This document shows, piece after piece, positions 1 to 10,501 of a stretch of DNA of 64,000 nucleotides (its first letter is position 1; every line of letters begins with the position of its first letter). Source of the stretch: Ambrosia x helenae (Eukaryota; Streptophyta; Magnoliopsida; Asterales; Asteraceae); NCBI GenBank assembly GCA_030844895.1, contig CM061229.1:136493206-136557205 (forward strand), given 5' to 3'. Below the pieces are notes generated by a model. It had not been told where the DNA came from, did no database searches, and saw only the letters and a program-made list of their open reading frames with translations. A program made the position numbers and the translations under genes.

Positions 1-1168
1 TCGAAGGAGGTGTTATTGGTGAAGTTGTTGGATGGTGTCTGTGGGGGGGGGGGGGGGGGGGGGTTGTCCGAATACTACTTACAAAAAATTGTACATCAAT
101 GTATACTTGTTACAACAATACTAGTAACATAAAATTGTAAAACAATATACTGAAACTTTGAGTAATTTTATAGTTAAAAAAAATATTCATTAAAATATGA
201 TTACTATTTCATGATTTTATCTTTCACTAATCCATGTTTCTTTATTATTCGTATATAATAATTTTTGTATAGCAAAATAAGTATATAAGAAAGTTCTTTT
301 TTAATCACCACACCCTACCCCACACTCTCATTTTTTTCTAGTTTTTATACAAGAAAAAAAAGTTAAAAATGGGTTAGCAAAAAATGGATTTAGACATGTA
401 AGGACTACATTAATGTCATGTGTCTAATGAATTTAGACATGTATGTAATGTCTACGATCATAATCTTTCTCAAACATATCTATGTCTTTTTTTTTTTAAT
501 TATGATTTTCTGTTTATTGAAAGCATTTCCTAATGTCATAATGATATGGAACAGATGAGCTGTTGGGAATACAAGCATGGAGGAGGACGTGATGGATGGT
601 GAAACGCGTGGGAAAGGTAGAGAATGGGATATGGGGAGGAAGGATGGTTTGTGGCCCTTAAAGAAAAATTTAGTGTTTTTCGTTCAACACTCGTGAAAAG
701 TTTGGTAAAACCCTCTGATCAATAATCACTCTCGTGGGAAATAAATCCTAGATCCACTATTGGCTGACTTGAGTTCGACGTGAAGCTAGGAGATAGGTGA
801 CCGCGTGTTGGTGGTGCGACACAAACACTTTAAATACAACAAAACTGCACAAACTATTTGTATTCGCTCGCTCACCCGAAACCAAACCGGTTGGGTGTTG
901 TATTTTTGGTATACAAGACACCACGTGTAAATACTTAAGATGTTGGTCCAAGATATGAGGGATATGCTCAAATAATGTGAGAGTACAAAATTTGACAAGT
1001 ACGTGGCTGTCTTTTATTCTAAACAATTAATACACAACAAACAACTTTACTCATGACTTTTCAGATTTGACTATTAAAAGTTACTAGACGATACATGAAT
1101 TATTATTATTATTATTACTATTACTCAAAACTTAATTAATTTAATTACATGATCACACATCCATTAAT
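1..1168. other. 3' flank of the MYB gene, no gene seen
   Basis: AT-rich sequence with no supported coding region. It holds a run of 21 G at 43-63 and a short (ATT)n tract near 1099-1116. Short open frames on the minus strand at 757-1026 have no recognisable domain and are not called. Confidence 0.6.
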
Positions 1169-2448
1169 TCACACTCCTTCACCATCTTCATCACCATCTT
1201 CAAGCAGGTTCAAGTACTCACTATACAGCTTCTCTAGCATCTGGCTGTCGTCATCACACGAGTTTAGTAAATCACAGCCGTCAAATGATAAACTCGGATC
1301 ATCAACAAACATGCTTCCTGAACCTTCGATCTCAAACAATGGTGACCAATCCGGCCAAGGGAAGTCAGCTTCCCCTTGATCAACAGTACAACACGATGAC
1401 GCACCACTCATCACTCCGTTGTCAAAACTGTCGTTCTTTCTTAAAGTCAACGACACAGATTCATGTGATGAACAAGTAACTTCAACTGGTTTTTCTACTG
1501 TTTTCATGGCCTTTGTAGGCTTCTTTTGTTCAGTCGTTTTTTTCTTCTTCTTCTTGGGCTTGTTGTCGCTGCCTCCTTCGATGGTCTTACGTTTAAGATG
1601 TGAGTTCCAGTGGTTCTTTATCTCATTGTCGGTTCGACCCGGTAGTTCAGTGGCTATGAACGACCACCGGTTTCCATGGACAGAATGGAGTCGGATGATG
1701 GTGTCATCCTCATCGGCCGTGAAGCTACCTCTCTTGATACCTGGCCGGAGATAGTTCATCCATCTCAGTCTACAACTCTTTCGCATCTCAGTAATCCTGT
1801 GCCCATTAAAAATATAAAACATAAACAAATATTAATAATCTATCATTGGTTAAGTGATGTGTTTGGCAGAGTCGGCTCAACGTTTTTAAGGCCCAAACAA
1901 ACTAAAACGTTGATGCCTTTTCTAAAAAGACAAAAACTCTATAAAGCCTCGCCTTTCTAAAAATTGAGACCGTTAATAATAAACTAAAAACTTTATTTTT
2001 GTAACAAAGTTAAAAATATCAAAAAGTTATATCTTGTGTGTATAAATATGTCAAGATTAAATTTATTTTTTTGTTCATTTGATGCATAAACTATATTTTT
2101 TTTTTTAAATGGAGGCTTGTTTGAAGGGGCCCAAGCCTTAGCTTACGTTCGTACCACTGTAGAGCCAGACATGGTGTTTGGAGTTTAAATCCGTACACAT
2201 TCAACTTTAGCATTATTGCCGTGCCTCGAATCAATCAACCAAATTATAAATATTTTTAAACATTTAAGTGGATCTGATATATAAAAAGATGTGTTTTGAA
2301 GGAGACATATTATACCAGCTTTGGAAGGCAAGGAACGCCATTGACCTTCACCGTGGGTTTGAATGTAGTTGGTGAGGAGTTTGTCTTCTTCATCGGACCA
2401 TGCTCCTCTGTGTAAACCAACCTTTGCACAGCAGGGAGCTCTTCCCAT
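1169..2448 (-). CDS. R2R3-MYB transcription factor, frame broken by one missing base
   Basis: Two exons are visible: 2448-2316 and 1796-1169. They are separated by a 519-bp GT-AG intron (donor at 2315-2314, acceptor at 1798-1797). Exon 1 begins MGRAPCCAKVGLHRG and holds most of the R2 repeat (W in GAWSDEED, then GQWRSLP). Exon 2 holds the end of R2 (KSCRLRW), all of R3 and an acidic C-terminal tail. The tail has a lysine-rich stretch and ends with a leucine- and acid-rich segment (LYSEYLNLLED). The N-terminus resembles proanthocyanidin-regulator MYBs of the grape MYBPA1 type, from family knowledge. The usual bHLH-contact motif in R3 is degenerate, so that role is doubtful. The exon phases do not join: one base is missing near 1782 in the RCGKSC motif of R2 helix 3. 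With that base the product would be about 253 residues. It could be a pseudogene or a base-calling error. Confidence 0.8.
1797..2315 (-). other. MYB intron 1
   Basis: A 519-bp AT-rich intron with clear GT-AG borders. It includes a stretch around 1868-2165 with words such as GGCTCAACG and GGGGCCCAAGCC that looks like an old DNA-transposon fragment, but I cannot find matching ends. Confidence 0.6.
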
Positions 2449-3076
2449 TTTCTAGACACTCGACTGTGACTGCTTTTAGAGAGAGAGAGAGAGACAGACA
2501 GAGAGATTTATTAGAGATGTGGTGTATAAATGCAAAGGAGACCAAGGCATTGGTGACCTTTTAAATGATTTTTTGATTTTTTTCAGAAACTTTTGTCACG
2601 TTTCAAAAATATATTAACAAAGGCTTATATTATTTATTGATATTTTATTTGCAGAAAACGACACACTTTTAGTAAAATCCCAAACTAACCCTTGTTGTTT
2701 TGTGTTAATCACCTTGATAATTATTGGGTTTTCGTTTTTCTTTTAACAGTCAACGAATCAATTTCCGAGCACTTTCCGGCACCATTTTGGCGAATCAGGT
2801 ACTCGAAAGTACCCGAGCCACCAATTGCCACAAATTCCTAGAAAAATCCGACCACTCACCCGCCCAAAATAATGACCGGATTTTGTCAATACAAATTAAT
2901 GACCGGATTTTAAAAACGCCTAACTAACATCTTTACTTGCTAGTACAAGTATTGTGGATCCTCATCTATGATAAAAGGTTGTTAATTAAACTTACCCCTA
3001 TAATTCTCATTAATAGTTAATTCCATAACATTTCATTACCAAGATAAAATAAGTTACATTTAGATGGTGGGTAAGC
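2449..3076. promoter_or_regulatory. MYB upstream region with GA-rich 5' UTR
   Basis: Directly upstream of the MYB start. A GA-rich tract at about 2479-2506 (CT-rich on the coding strand) probably lies in the 5' UTR. No clear TATA box was assigned. The rest is AT-rich without further recognisable features. Confidence 0.35.
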
Positions 3077-3410
3077 AGACAACAAGCTACGGCGTTATTT
3101 CCTTTTGAATCGCAAAGCCTATCCTGCTAAACACAAACACTTGGTTCTTATGGCTCTGTGAGTCACTTTGGACCACCTTCTGCACTCATTTCAGGAACCT
3201 TACTGTCTCAGGGGCCAGAGAACCAAATGTGTCAAAAGAAAACGGCAAGAACACATGTTGATTCTCTAAACAGGTTGCTCCGTGCTTAGCGACCTTCTTA
3301 ACTTCTGCCCTCAGAACCGCCTGCCCGGTTACAAAGTCGTTATCATACAAACCTACCAAGGAGGAAACCCCTGTCATATCAACACTCATTAATCGAAACA
3401 TAATCCAAAA
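3077..3410 (-). pseudogene. relic of a transposon-associated protein domain (copy 1)
   Basis: The minus frame reads a recognisable but decayed domain: VDMTGVSSLVGLYDNDFVTG, then QAVLRAE, LENQHVFLPF and FDTFGSLAPE. A stop follows near 3186, then VFSRIGFAIQK. A second copy of the same domain is at 55016-55400, also minus. I know this segment only as one that recurs in plant transposon-related predictions and do not know its function. It is a remnant with no start and with internal stops. Confidence 0.5.
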
Positions 3411-3714
3411 ATTACCTAAAAGAATGATTCAAATATCATACACTCAAAGTATAATTAAATACTTTTGACACATATTAGTTACGCACCGTTGTATAGCGCT
3501 ATATATGTATTGTAAATAAACATATTTAAACAAAGTCAATTTTAAATAATAAATAAATGGCAATACTATACTTCAATAAAATATAATATTAACATATACT
3601 AAAATTATTTGAGTTTAAAATATTAACAAATTTAGACTTAAACAAAAAGGGTCAACAATGAAGACTTTGTTATTTATTTTTTTTGTCCACTCAATCATTT
3701 GTAAAATTTCATTA
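3411..3714. other. AT-rich spacer
   Basis: No gene or repeat recognised. Confidence 0.5.
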
Positions 3715-3935
3715 CTCCCTCCGTCTCTATTTAAATGTCCATCATTCTATTTTTGGTTGTCTCAAATTAAATGTTAATTTTCAAAAAGAGAAATGCAATT
3801 TTCAGTTTTGCCCATAAAAGACAAAACACAATCACCACTTTTGAGTATATTATTGTCATTTTACCACATACAAACAAAAGATTTCTTAAAATGTGTGTTT
3901 TTTGGCCCATGACATTTAAATAGGGACGGAGGGAG
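3715..3935. mobile_element. Stowaway MITE (221 bp)
   Basis: Terminal inverted repeats CTCCCTCCGTC / GACGGAGGGAG, the Stowaway (Tc1/mariner) signature. It is flanked by the TA target duplication at 3713-3714 and 3936-3937. No coding capacity. Confidence 0.92.
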
Positions 3936-4111
3936 TATTTACAATTTCTTCACCGCCCCAATTAATATTAATTAATATTAATTAATGATTCTTGTTCTTG
4001 TATAAAAAAAAATTATGGTTCAAAATCTATTGAAAATAACGTAAAGTATAATGCATAGCCCGTTTTCTTCATTTGCTTGGGTATTTATTTATTTATTTAT
4101 TTATTTTTAAC

Positions 4112-4235
4112 ACCAATGGGGTGGTGGTTCATTGGCAAAGGCAAAGCCTTTAAACACCTAGGTTGGGGAAGGTCTTGGGTTCAAGTCCCACAGACCATAG
4201 GATTTAAAAAGAAATTAACCTTTCAAAAAAAAAAA
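4112..4235 (+). mobile_element. SINE-like element with 16-bp target duplication
   Basis: A 124-bp unit ends in an A-run and contains a box-B-like word GGGTTCAAGTCCC. It is flanked on both sides by the same 16 bases (TTTATTTATTTTTAAC, 4096-4111 and 4236-4251). A long target duplication plus an A-tail is what LINE-driven retroposition leaves. The box A is weak. Confidence 0.7.
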
Positions 4236-4321
4236 TTTATTTATTTTTAACGTAGAAGAGAAGATGAATTGAAGGTTAACTTATGTAGTAGCATTTTGCT
4301 TTGAATCAAGTACGTTATTAT

Positions 4322-4492
4322 CAGTGGCGAAACTTGACCCGAAGGTTCGGGGGGTCGGAAGTCACTAGTTTCGGGGGGTCGAAACCCTGTATTTACAAAA
4401 TTTTCTATACGAATACTATATAATCGGAACTTCTGCACGAAAATTCGGGGGGGTCGGCCGCCCCCTCCTACCCCAACTAAGCCTCGCCACCG
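4322..4492. mobile_element. hAT-type MITE (171 bp)
   Basis: Ends CAGTGGCGAAAC.. and ..CCTCGCCACCG, with an exact 8-bp target duplication GTTATTAT at 4314-4321 and 4493-4500. Related copies lie at 34418-34601 and, as a fragment, near 4690-4832. Confidence 0.85.
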
Positions 4493-4689
4493 GTTATTAT
4501 GCCTTGTTTGTCCAACGTCTCAATGAGTGAATATTTGAACAACTATTGTACTATGTTGAACGAGAAATTCACGTGTATCATCATCAAATTCTTCCCGTCA
4601 TTGTTGAAAGCTTCTCATATATGTCTAGTGTGTTATGAATTACATATTAATTAAACAAAACAAAATTCACTATTAATATCCTACCAACG

Positions 4690-4832
4690 CTCATAAATTT
4701 CAATTGTATAGTATCCGTATAGAATTTTTTTGATGTATACAATTTTGACCCATTTAAAAAAAATTAGTTATATACTTTTGAATTTTTTTGATATATACGG
4801 TTTTAATACCCCGAATTTTTAAGCTTTGCCAC
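4690..4832. mobile_element. decayed fragment of the CAGTGGCG hAT MITE family
   Basis: Contains ATATACGGTTTTAATACCCC and ends AAGCTTTGCCACTG, matching the right half of the copy at 34418-34601. The left end is not recognisable. Confidence 0.45.
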
Positions 4833-5033
4833 TGATCATGCAGCTAAAGAAAATAGATCTCATGGCTGGTTGGTACACGTCAATGGATCCCTCATAACTC
4901 GTGATATTCGGTGGTATTACTGGCTTCGACACGTAAATTAAAAATAGTAAAATACGAAGTTAATTATTTGATGTTTTAAGTCGGTTGTGGGGGTGGATTT
5001 AAAACCTCAGGGTAATGATAAGCCTAGTATACA
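4833..5033. other. spacer before copia element
   Basis: No feature recognised. Confidence 0.5.
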
Positions 5034-5038
5034 ACTTT

Positions 5039-5429
5039 TGTTGTAAAACAATAACGAATTGAACAAACCAAAAACTAAAACAATGATGAATCAAAAACAG
5101 TCGAAAGTTTATTAATCAATGAATCAAATGATTACAATAAGATCAGATCAAATGAATAGAAAAGAAACGAAATACAATTGAAAGAATACGACTGCAATGA
5201 TCTAAATTGAAGGATTGAAAACCCTAGGTTAGGATAATCCCCAATTATATAAGCTGCCAAAAAAGTAACAGATTATTAACAAACTAAGTTTGCTAATTGG
5301 CAACTTTAGTCCCTGAACTTCTAAGGAAGAAACAATTCGTAGATAATAAGCTTTGGCCCTCACTATCTACTATTCCAGAATGACAAAATCACCCCTGGAC
5401 TTATTGGACTTTATTCAAACTTCATAACA
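5039..5429 (-). repeat. 3' LTR of the first copia element
   Basis: 391 bp, begins TGTTATGAAG and ends TTTTACAACA on the minus strand, preceded by a polypurine tract at 5430-5442 (AAAAGGTGGAGAT on the minus strand). About 99% identical to 11732-12122. Confidence 0.95.
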
Positions 5430-5452
5430 ATCTCCACCTTTTGGATAAAGTC

Positions 5453-6013
5453 TTATCCAATTCCAACATTAAGCAATTCTAAACAAAAATCAAACTTATT
5501 ACCAGGCAGAACCTTGGTCAACATATCAGCTGCATTTTCAAGTGTATCAACCTCTTCAACTAACACTTCCTTTGACTTAACTACATCCCTCACAAAATGC
5601 AACTTAACTTTGATATGTTTTGTCCTCTCATGATAAACCTGGTTCTTTGTTAACTGAACAACACCCTGATTATCACACAGCACATATACCTTTGACAATT
5701 CAACTCCCAATTCAGTAATGAATCCTCTTAACCACATACATTCTTTTACAGCTTCAGTTAAGGCAACATATTCTGCTTCAGTAGTTGACAAAGCAACTAC
5801 CTTCTGCAAAGATGCTTTCCAGCTTACTATTGACCCAAAAACAGTACATGCATAGCCTGTTATTGACTTGCCATTATCCAAATCCTTTGCAAAGTCAGCA
5901 TCAACATATCCCAGAACAACATTCTCAGCTTTCCCTTTTCCAAATACTAACCCAACATCAGAAGTCCCTCTTAGATACCTGAAAATCCACTTTACAGCAT
6001 TCCAATGCTCCTC
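5453..6013 (-). CDS. copia RNase H domain (3' end of polyprotein)
   Basis: Encodes the last part of the copia polyprotein. The acidic active-site residues sit in YVDADFAKD, STTEAEYVAL and CDNQG, followed by TKHIKVKLHFVRD and DMLTKVLPG. The upstream part (EHWNAVKWI, RYLRGTSD) joins in frame to the reverse transcriptase on the far side of the nested 2.2-kb insertion. The insertion plus its duplicated target is 2,205 bp, a multiple of three, but its sequence contains stops. RNase H removes the RNA strand during reverse transcription. It is cut off from its RT by the nested element, so it would not be made as part of the polyprotein. Confidence 0.9.
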   Translation of the reverse strand, partial: EEHWNAVKWIFRYLRGTSDVGLVFGKGKAENVVLGYVDADFAKDLDNGKSITGYACTVFGSIVSWKASLQKVVALSTTEAEYVALTEAVKECMWLRGFITELGVELSKVYVLCDNQGVVQLTKNQVYHERTKHIKVKLHFVRDVVKSKEVLVEEVDTLENAADMLTKVLPGNKFDFCLELLNVGIG

Positions 6014-8213
6014 TGTAACACCCCAACCGATGGCGGAAACATCGAGGTGTCATGTAGTGACGATTGTTCAATAGCTCATGGACTAAAAGTGTAAATTTTG
6101 ATATATTGATTAACTAGTTTATTACATTGAAAGAAAAATACAAGATACAATGATTTTAAAGTGACAACTAAAACTGAAATACAATGAATCCAAAATCTAA
6201 GTAAAAATTCCAAAAGCTTAAAAGTCATCTCATAAATAACCTGAAATATGTACGAAAATAGTATATGTCAATACAAAAATGTATTGGTGAGCATACCTGT
6301 TTGAATACATATAGTAGAAAAAGAGTTTCGCAATTCACGTGTTTATACTGTCTACAATTTAGTGTTCAAGCTGTGTACAAATGCTACCCAAAATCAAACC
6401 TTTGTCTAATGAATCAAGAGTCACACATATATATAGTATTCGCTCATAGTAGGAGATGAATAATCGTTCACACATAACAATAATTAAGTACAATTTATTG
6501 CTATGCTAGGCCGCAGAACGGTTAATGATTCAGGTCATAAGTACACACTATCAGCGAATCAACAAGTAAAATACATACAAGAATTGCGATTGTGAATATA
6601 TGATAAACCATGATTAAGTGAGTGAAGTAATAAGCGTACATGAGTCACCCCAAAAGTGTAAAACATGAAAAAGGGGAAAGATATACTCACCTTGATTGTG
6701 ATGATTTACTTGCAAGCAATCAACGGGTATCAATGAATTATGCTTGCACCTTAATAAATTATGAATGATGATTTAGAGTCCATTAGTGTTATTTTATATT
6801 CTAAATTTGAAGTGTTAGTATAATATTATTATCATTTAAGCTTGTGTGTTCATATGTCAATCTTCCATGTTAATACTAATTAGACTTATTAGCCTTATTT
6901 AAATTTTTTTGAAGAAAAACTAATATGTAGAATCAAGTTTGAACCAGATTACTTATTTGAGAAATTATAAAACTAACTTTTATGAAAAATAAGTTTTGTT
7001 TTTTTTTATTTTGCATGATACACATAGTTGTATCTTCACACACATGTATATTTTAAGTATATTTTCACTTACTAAATAATAATAGAAAAATGGTGGAGAT
7101 GATTTAGACAAAAGGCTCCAAATTAGACCAAATAAATAAATATAAAAAAAATTGCCATGCTATCTTCTCAAGTAACTTACTGATACAACGAATCCTTTCT
7201 AAACTGATGGTTCTAAACATTGATTCAAATTCTTATATAAATTATTCGCTAAAATTAAATTTCAATGTTTTACGATTTAGAAAAAAAATAAAATAAACAT
7301 AGGGATCTTTATATGAATACGATTAGATTATTACCTCGATTGTGTTCGAATGATAGCATGGTTTGGTTTGGACTTAGAACCCACAGCGACAACAAACGAA
7401 TACCCACAAAGGGACCGCTACGGTTTGTTTTGATCAGCTTGATGATGTTTTGCGAGGTTTCCGTTTTGTCTGATGTCAGGACTAATGACCAGAAAACAGA
7501 GAGCCGAAAGAAGTCGACGGGTTTTGGTGAGGCTGTGGTGTTACTCCGAGGGTGGAGCGTGAAAGTGATTTTGATTTGAGTGTTGTAATCAAGTTCGAAC
7601 GATTCTTATCTAGTTGTTATCAATGATAACTAAGAAATATCTTGATATAATGGACGGTAACACCATACTCTAGTCGGATCGGTTACAAGAATGGCGATGT
7701 GTTTTTTTTTTTCCATTTCCATTTAATAGGTTTGGTGATGATAATTAATCTTAATGATTATTCATTCTTGTGGCTGTTACACAAAAGAAAGAAAAGCAAA
7801 AGATCGTGGTCGGTTACGATTTGGCAATGAAAACGCCTTTAATGTTGCAAGAGAAACCGATGCATCTGTTTCGCTTCTAGTTAAGGTGACGAAGTTTTAT
7901 TTTATTTATCTATTCACTTTTTTTATTAAAAAGAAATTATATTTATGCCAACTTTTATAATCGTTCAACAAGGTTTAGTTTTAAATTTATCGAAATTTTA
8001 AAACTTGTATAAATGCTATCTTAATTGAAAAAAATCAAATGTAACTCCAAATGGAACGCATTTATATGTCAAGTTAATACCAAGATTGACTAAGTATCTG
8101 AGATATTAATGTCATGGTGAAAAAGAAAAGTTTGAGGACTGAAAGTGAAACTATAAAATTTAGTAAGGGGTATAAGTGTACTTAAATGAAAAGTATAAGG
8201 TGCAGTTGTCACA
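6014..8213 (-). mobile_element. nested LTR-like insertion, probable solo LTR of a Ty3/gypsy-type element
   Basis: 2,200 bp inside the copia RT/RNase H junction. On the minus strand it starts TGTGACAACTGCACC and ends GTTGGGGTGTTACA. The flanking 5 bp are TCCTC (6009-6013) and TCCTT (8214-8218), a target duplication with one mismatch. No gag/pol frames, primer site or polypurine tract are seen, so it is best read as a solo LTR left by recombination. Its terminal ~100 bp match the end of the large LTR at the right edge of the window (63885-63987): both contain CCATGAGCTA, CGATGTTTCCGCCATCGG and GGTGTTACA. The gypsy assignment is inferred from length and ends. Confidence 0.75.
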
Positions 8214-9349
8214 TCCTTTCCAGGATTAGCAATAAATCTGCTAACTAGGCTGACTGCATATCCTAAATAAGGCCTAGTACATACCATTAAGTACATTAAA
8301 CTTCCCACTGCATTTGCATAAGGAACATTAACCATACCTTCCTTCTCTTCTTCTGTTGTTGGTGACTGCAAACTTGACAATTTAAAATGTGCATCCAAAG
8401 GTGTCTTCACTGGTTTACAATTACTCATTGAAAACTTCTGAAGAACCTTTCTGATGTATGCACTTTGTTTTAGAATCAATATACCTTGTTGCCTATTTCT
8501 GTGTATTTCCATTCCAAGAATTTTCTTTGCTTGTCCCAATTCTTTCATATCAAACTCCTGAAATAACATATCCTTTGTATCCTTAATGACATGCTGATCT
8601 TTACAAGCAATCAACATGTCATCAACATACAACAACAAATACACATACTCTCCTTTTGTATATTCTTTCTGATATACACAACTGTCATACAAACTTCTTG
8701 TGAACCCTTGACTCACAATATATTCATCAAACCTTAGGTACCATTGTCTAGGAGACTGCTTTAGACCATAAAGAGATCTAAGCAGTAGACATACCTTATC
8801 TTCTTGACCTTCCACTTCAAACCCCTTAGGCTGTTTCATATAAATCATCTCTTCTAAATTCCTATGTAAGAATGTTGTTTTGACATCCAACTGTTCAAGT
8901 TCAAAACCTTTACAAGCAGTTAGAGCCAAAATGATTCTTATTGATGTATGTTTAACAACTGGTGAGAAAATCTCATTATAATCTATACCAACCCTTTGTG
9001 TAAAGCCCTTTGCCACTAGTCTGGCTTTGTACCTAGGAGGTTCACCCGGCATCCCTTCTTTTACCTTATAAATCCACTTACAAGATACAAGTTTCTGATC
9101 TTTGGGCTTTTCCACCAACTTCCATGTTTCATTTTTGTACAAAGATGCCATTTCTTCCTTCATAGCCTGCAACCACTTATCTTTATCCACTGATTCAATA
9201 GCTTGATCAAAAGTAAGTGGTTCATATATTGACTCTTCTTCTGCAACATTCAGCACAGCAGCTGAAATGTCACAATTGCCCCTGAACCTCAAAGGCTTGG
9301 TTATTTGTCTTCTAACTCTGTCTTTTGCTATAGAATAACCTGAAGTTAT
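8214..9349 (-). CDS. copia reverse transcriptase domain
   Basis: Reads WKLVEKPKDQKLVSCKWIYK, then KARLVAKGFTQRVGIDYNEI and the catalytic YVDDM box (LLLYVDDMLIACKD), then the RT tail CKPVKTPLD and VSRFIANPGK. It copies element RNA into DNA in a cytoplasmic particle. It is in the same frame as the upstream integrase but separated from it by a stop codon at 9350-9352. The natural downstream end is replaced by the nested element, where the frame runs on to a stop at 8090. Confidence 0.92.
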
Positions 9350-10501
9350 TTAAGGTGTACTAGATGATGATTCAGGACATGAACTAGACCCTTCATCATC
9401 ATTCTTCTTTTCCAATGGCTCCACCTCAATTTGTACTCCTTTCACCTTTTCATTTGAATCCAGTACACCTGCCATAACATCTTTATAAAGATATTCTTCC
9501 TTAACTTCAACATTTCTACTAGTTATAACTCTTGGGCTCACATTTTCAACTCTCCATAACCTGTACCCCTTTCTGCCTTCAGTGTAACCAAGCATTATAC
9601 ACCTCTCAGCCCTGTTTTCTAGTTTACCATTGTTCACATAGGAGTAAACAAGTGAACCAAATATCTTCAAATCATCATAGTCATCTACTTTATGACCTGA
9701 CCACATTTCAAGGGGCACCTTCATATCAATTGCTGATGAGGGTGATCTGTTAATACAATGAACTGCAGTCTTTATAGCTTCAGCCCAAAAACTCTTAGGC
9801 AGACCAGACTGATGTAACATACACCTCACCCTCTCCAAAAGAGTTCTGTTCATCCTTTCAACAAGCCCATTTTGTTGAGGAGTCCCTGGAATAGTCAAAT
9901 GCCTTGCTATTCCATATTTCTTACAGTAGCTGTTGAACTCTCCACTACAAAATTCCAACCCATTGTCTGTTCTAAGCTTCTTAATCTTCCTTTCTGTCTG
10001 ATTCTCAACTAACACCTTCCAGGCTTTAAATTGACCAAAAGCCTCATGCTTATGTTTGAGTGGATAGACCCACACTCTTCTTGAGTAATCATCAATTATA
10101 GACAGAAAATAAGAAGCTCCACCTAGAGACAGGTTCTTTGCAGGCCCCCACAAGTCTGCATGTATGTAATCCAACCTCCCTTTTGTTCTATGAACACCTT
10201 TTGTGAATTTAACTCTATGTGACTTTCCCATCACACAATTTTCACAAAAACCATAGTCACTTTCCTTTAGTTCATCTATGGCACCCTGTTTGATCAATTC
10301 TTTTAACCCCTGACTACTCATATGGCCTAATCTTTTATGCCATTTCATAGCAGAATTTTCTTTCTTATCTTCTGCTATCAGAACACTACCCTTTTCAGCA
10401 TGCCAATCAAGAACATAAGTATTGTTCTCCATTCTTGTACCAGACAATACCACCATTGACCCCTTTATCACTTTAGCCTTTCCATTTTTAAGACTAACAT
10501 T
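9350..10501 (-). CDS. copia integrase domain
   Basis: Contains the zinc-binding HHCC region (WHKRLGHMS ... CENCVMGK) and the DDE core: D in YIHADLWGP, D in LRTDNGLEF, E in QQNGLVERMN. The segment begins after a premature stop at 10502-10504 and ends in another stop at 9350-9352, both single-codon interruptions of one continuous frame. Integrase would insert the cDNA into host DNA. This copy can only be read through suppression of the stops. Confidence 0.92.
   Translation of the reverse strand, partial: NVSLKNGKAKVIKGSMVVLSGTRMENNTYVLDWHAEKGSVLIAEDKKENSAMKWHKRLGHMSSQGLKELIKQGAIDELKESDYGFCENCVMGKSHRVKFTKGVHRTKGRLDYIHADLWGPAKNLSLGGASYFLSIIDDYSRRVWVYPLKHKHEAFGQFKAWKVLVENQTERKIKKLRTDNGLEFCSGEFNSYCKKYGIARHLTIPGTPQQNGLVERMNRTLLERVRCMLHQSGLPKSFWAEAIKTAVHCINRSPSSAIDMKVPLEMWSGHKVDDYDDLKIFGSLVYSYVNNGKLENRAERCIMLGYTEGRKGYRLWRVENVSPRVITSRNVEVKEEYLYKDVMAGVLDSNEKVKGVQIEVEPLEKKNDDEGSSSCPESSSSTP

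Noticed and set aside
7313..7579. 88-codon plus-strand frame
   Set aside because: Lies inside the nested LTR-like element; no domain and no homologous frame recognised.
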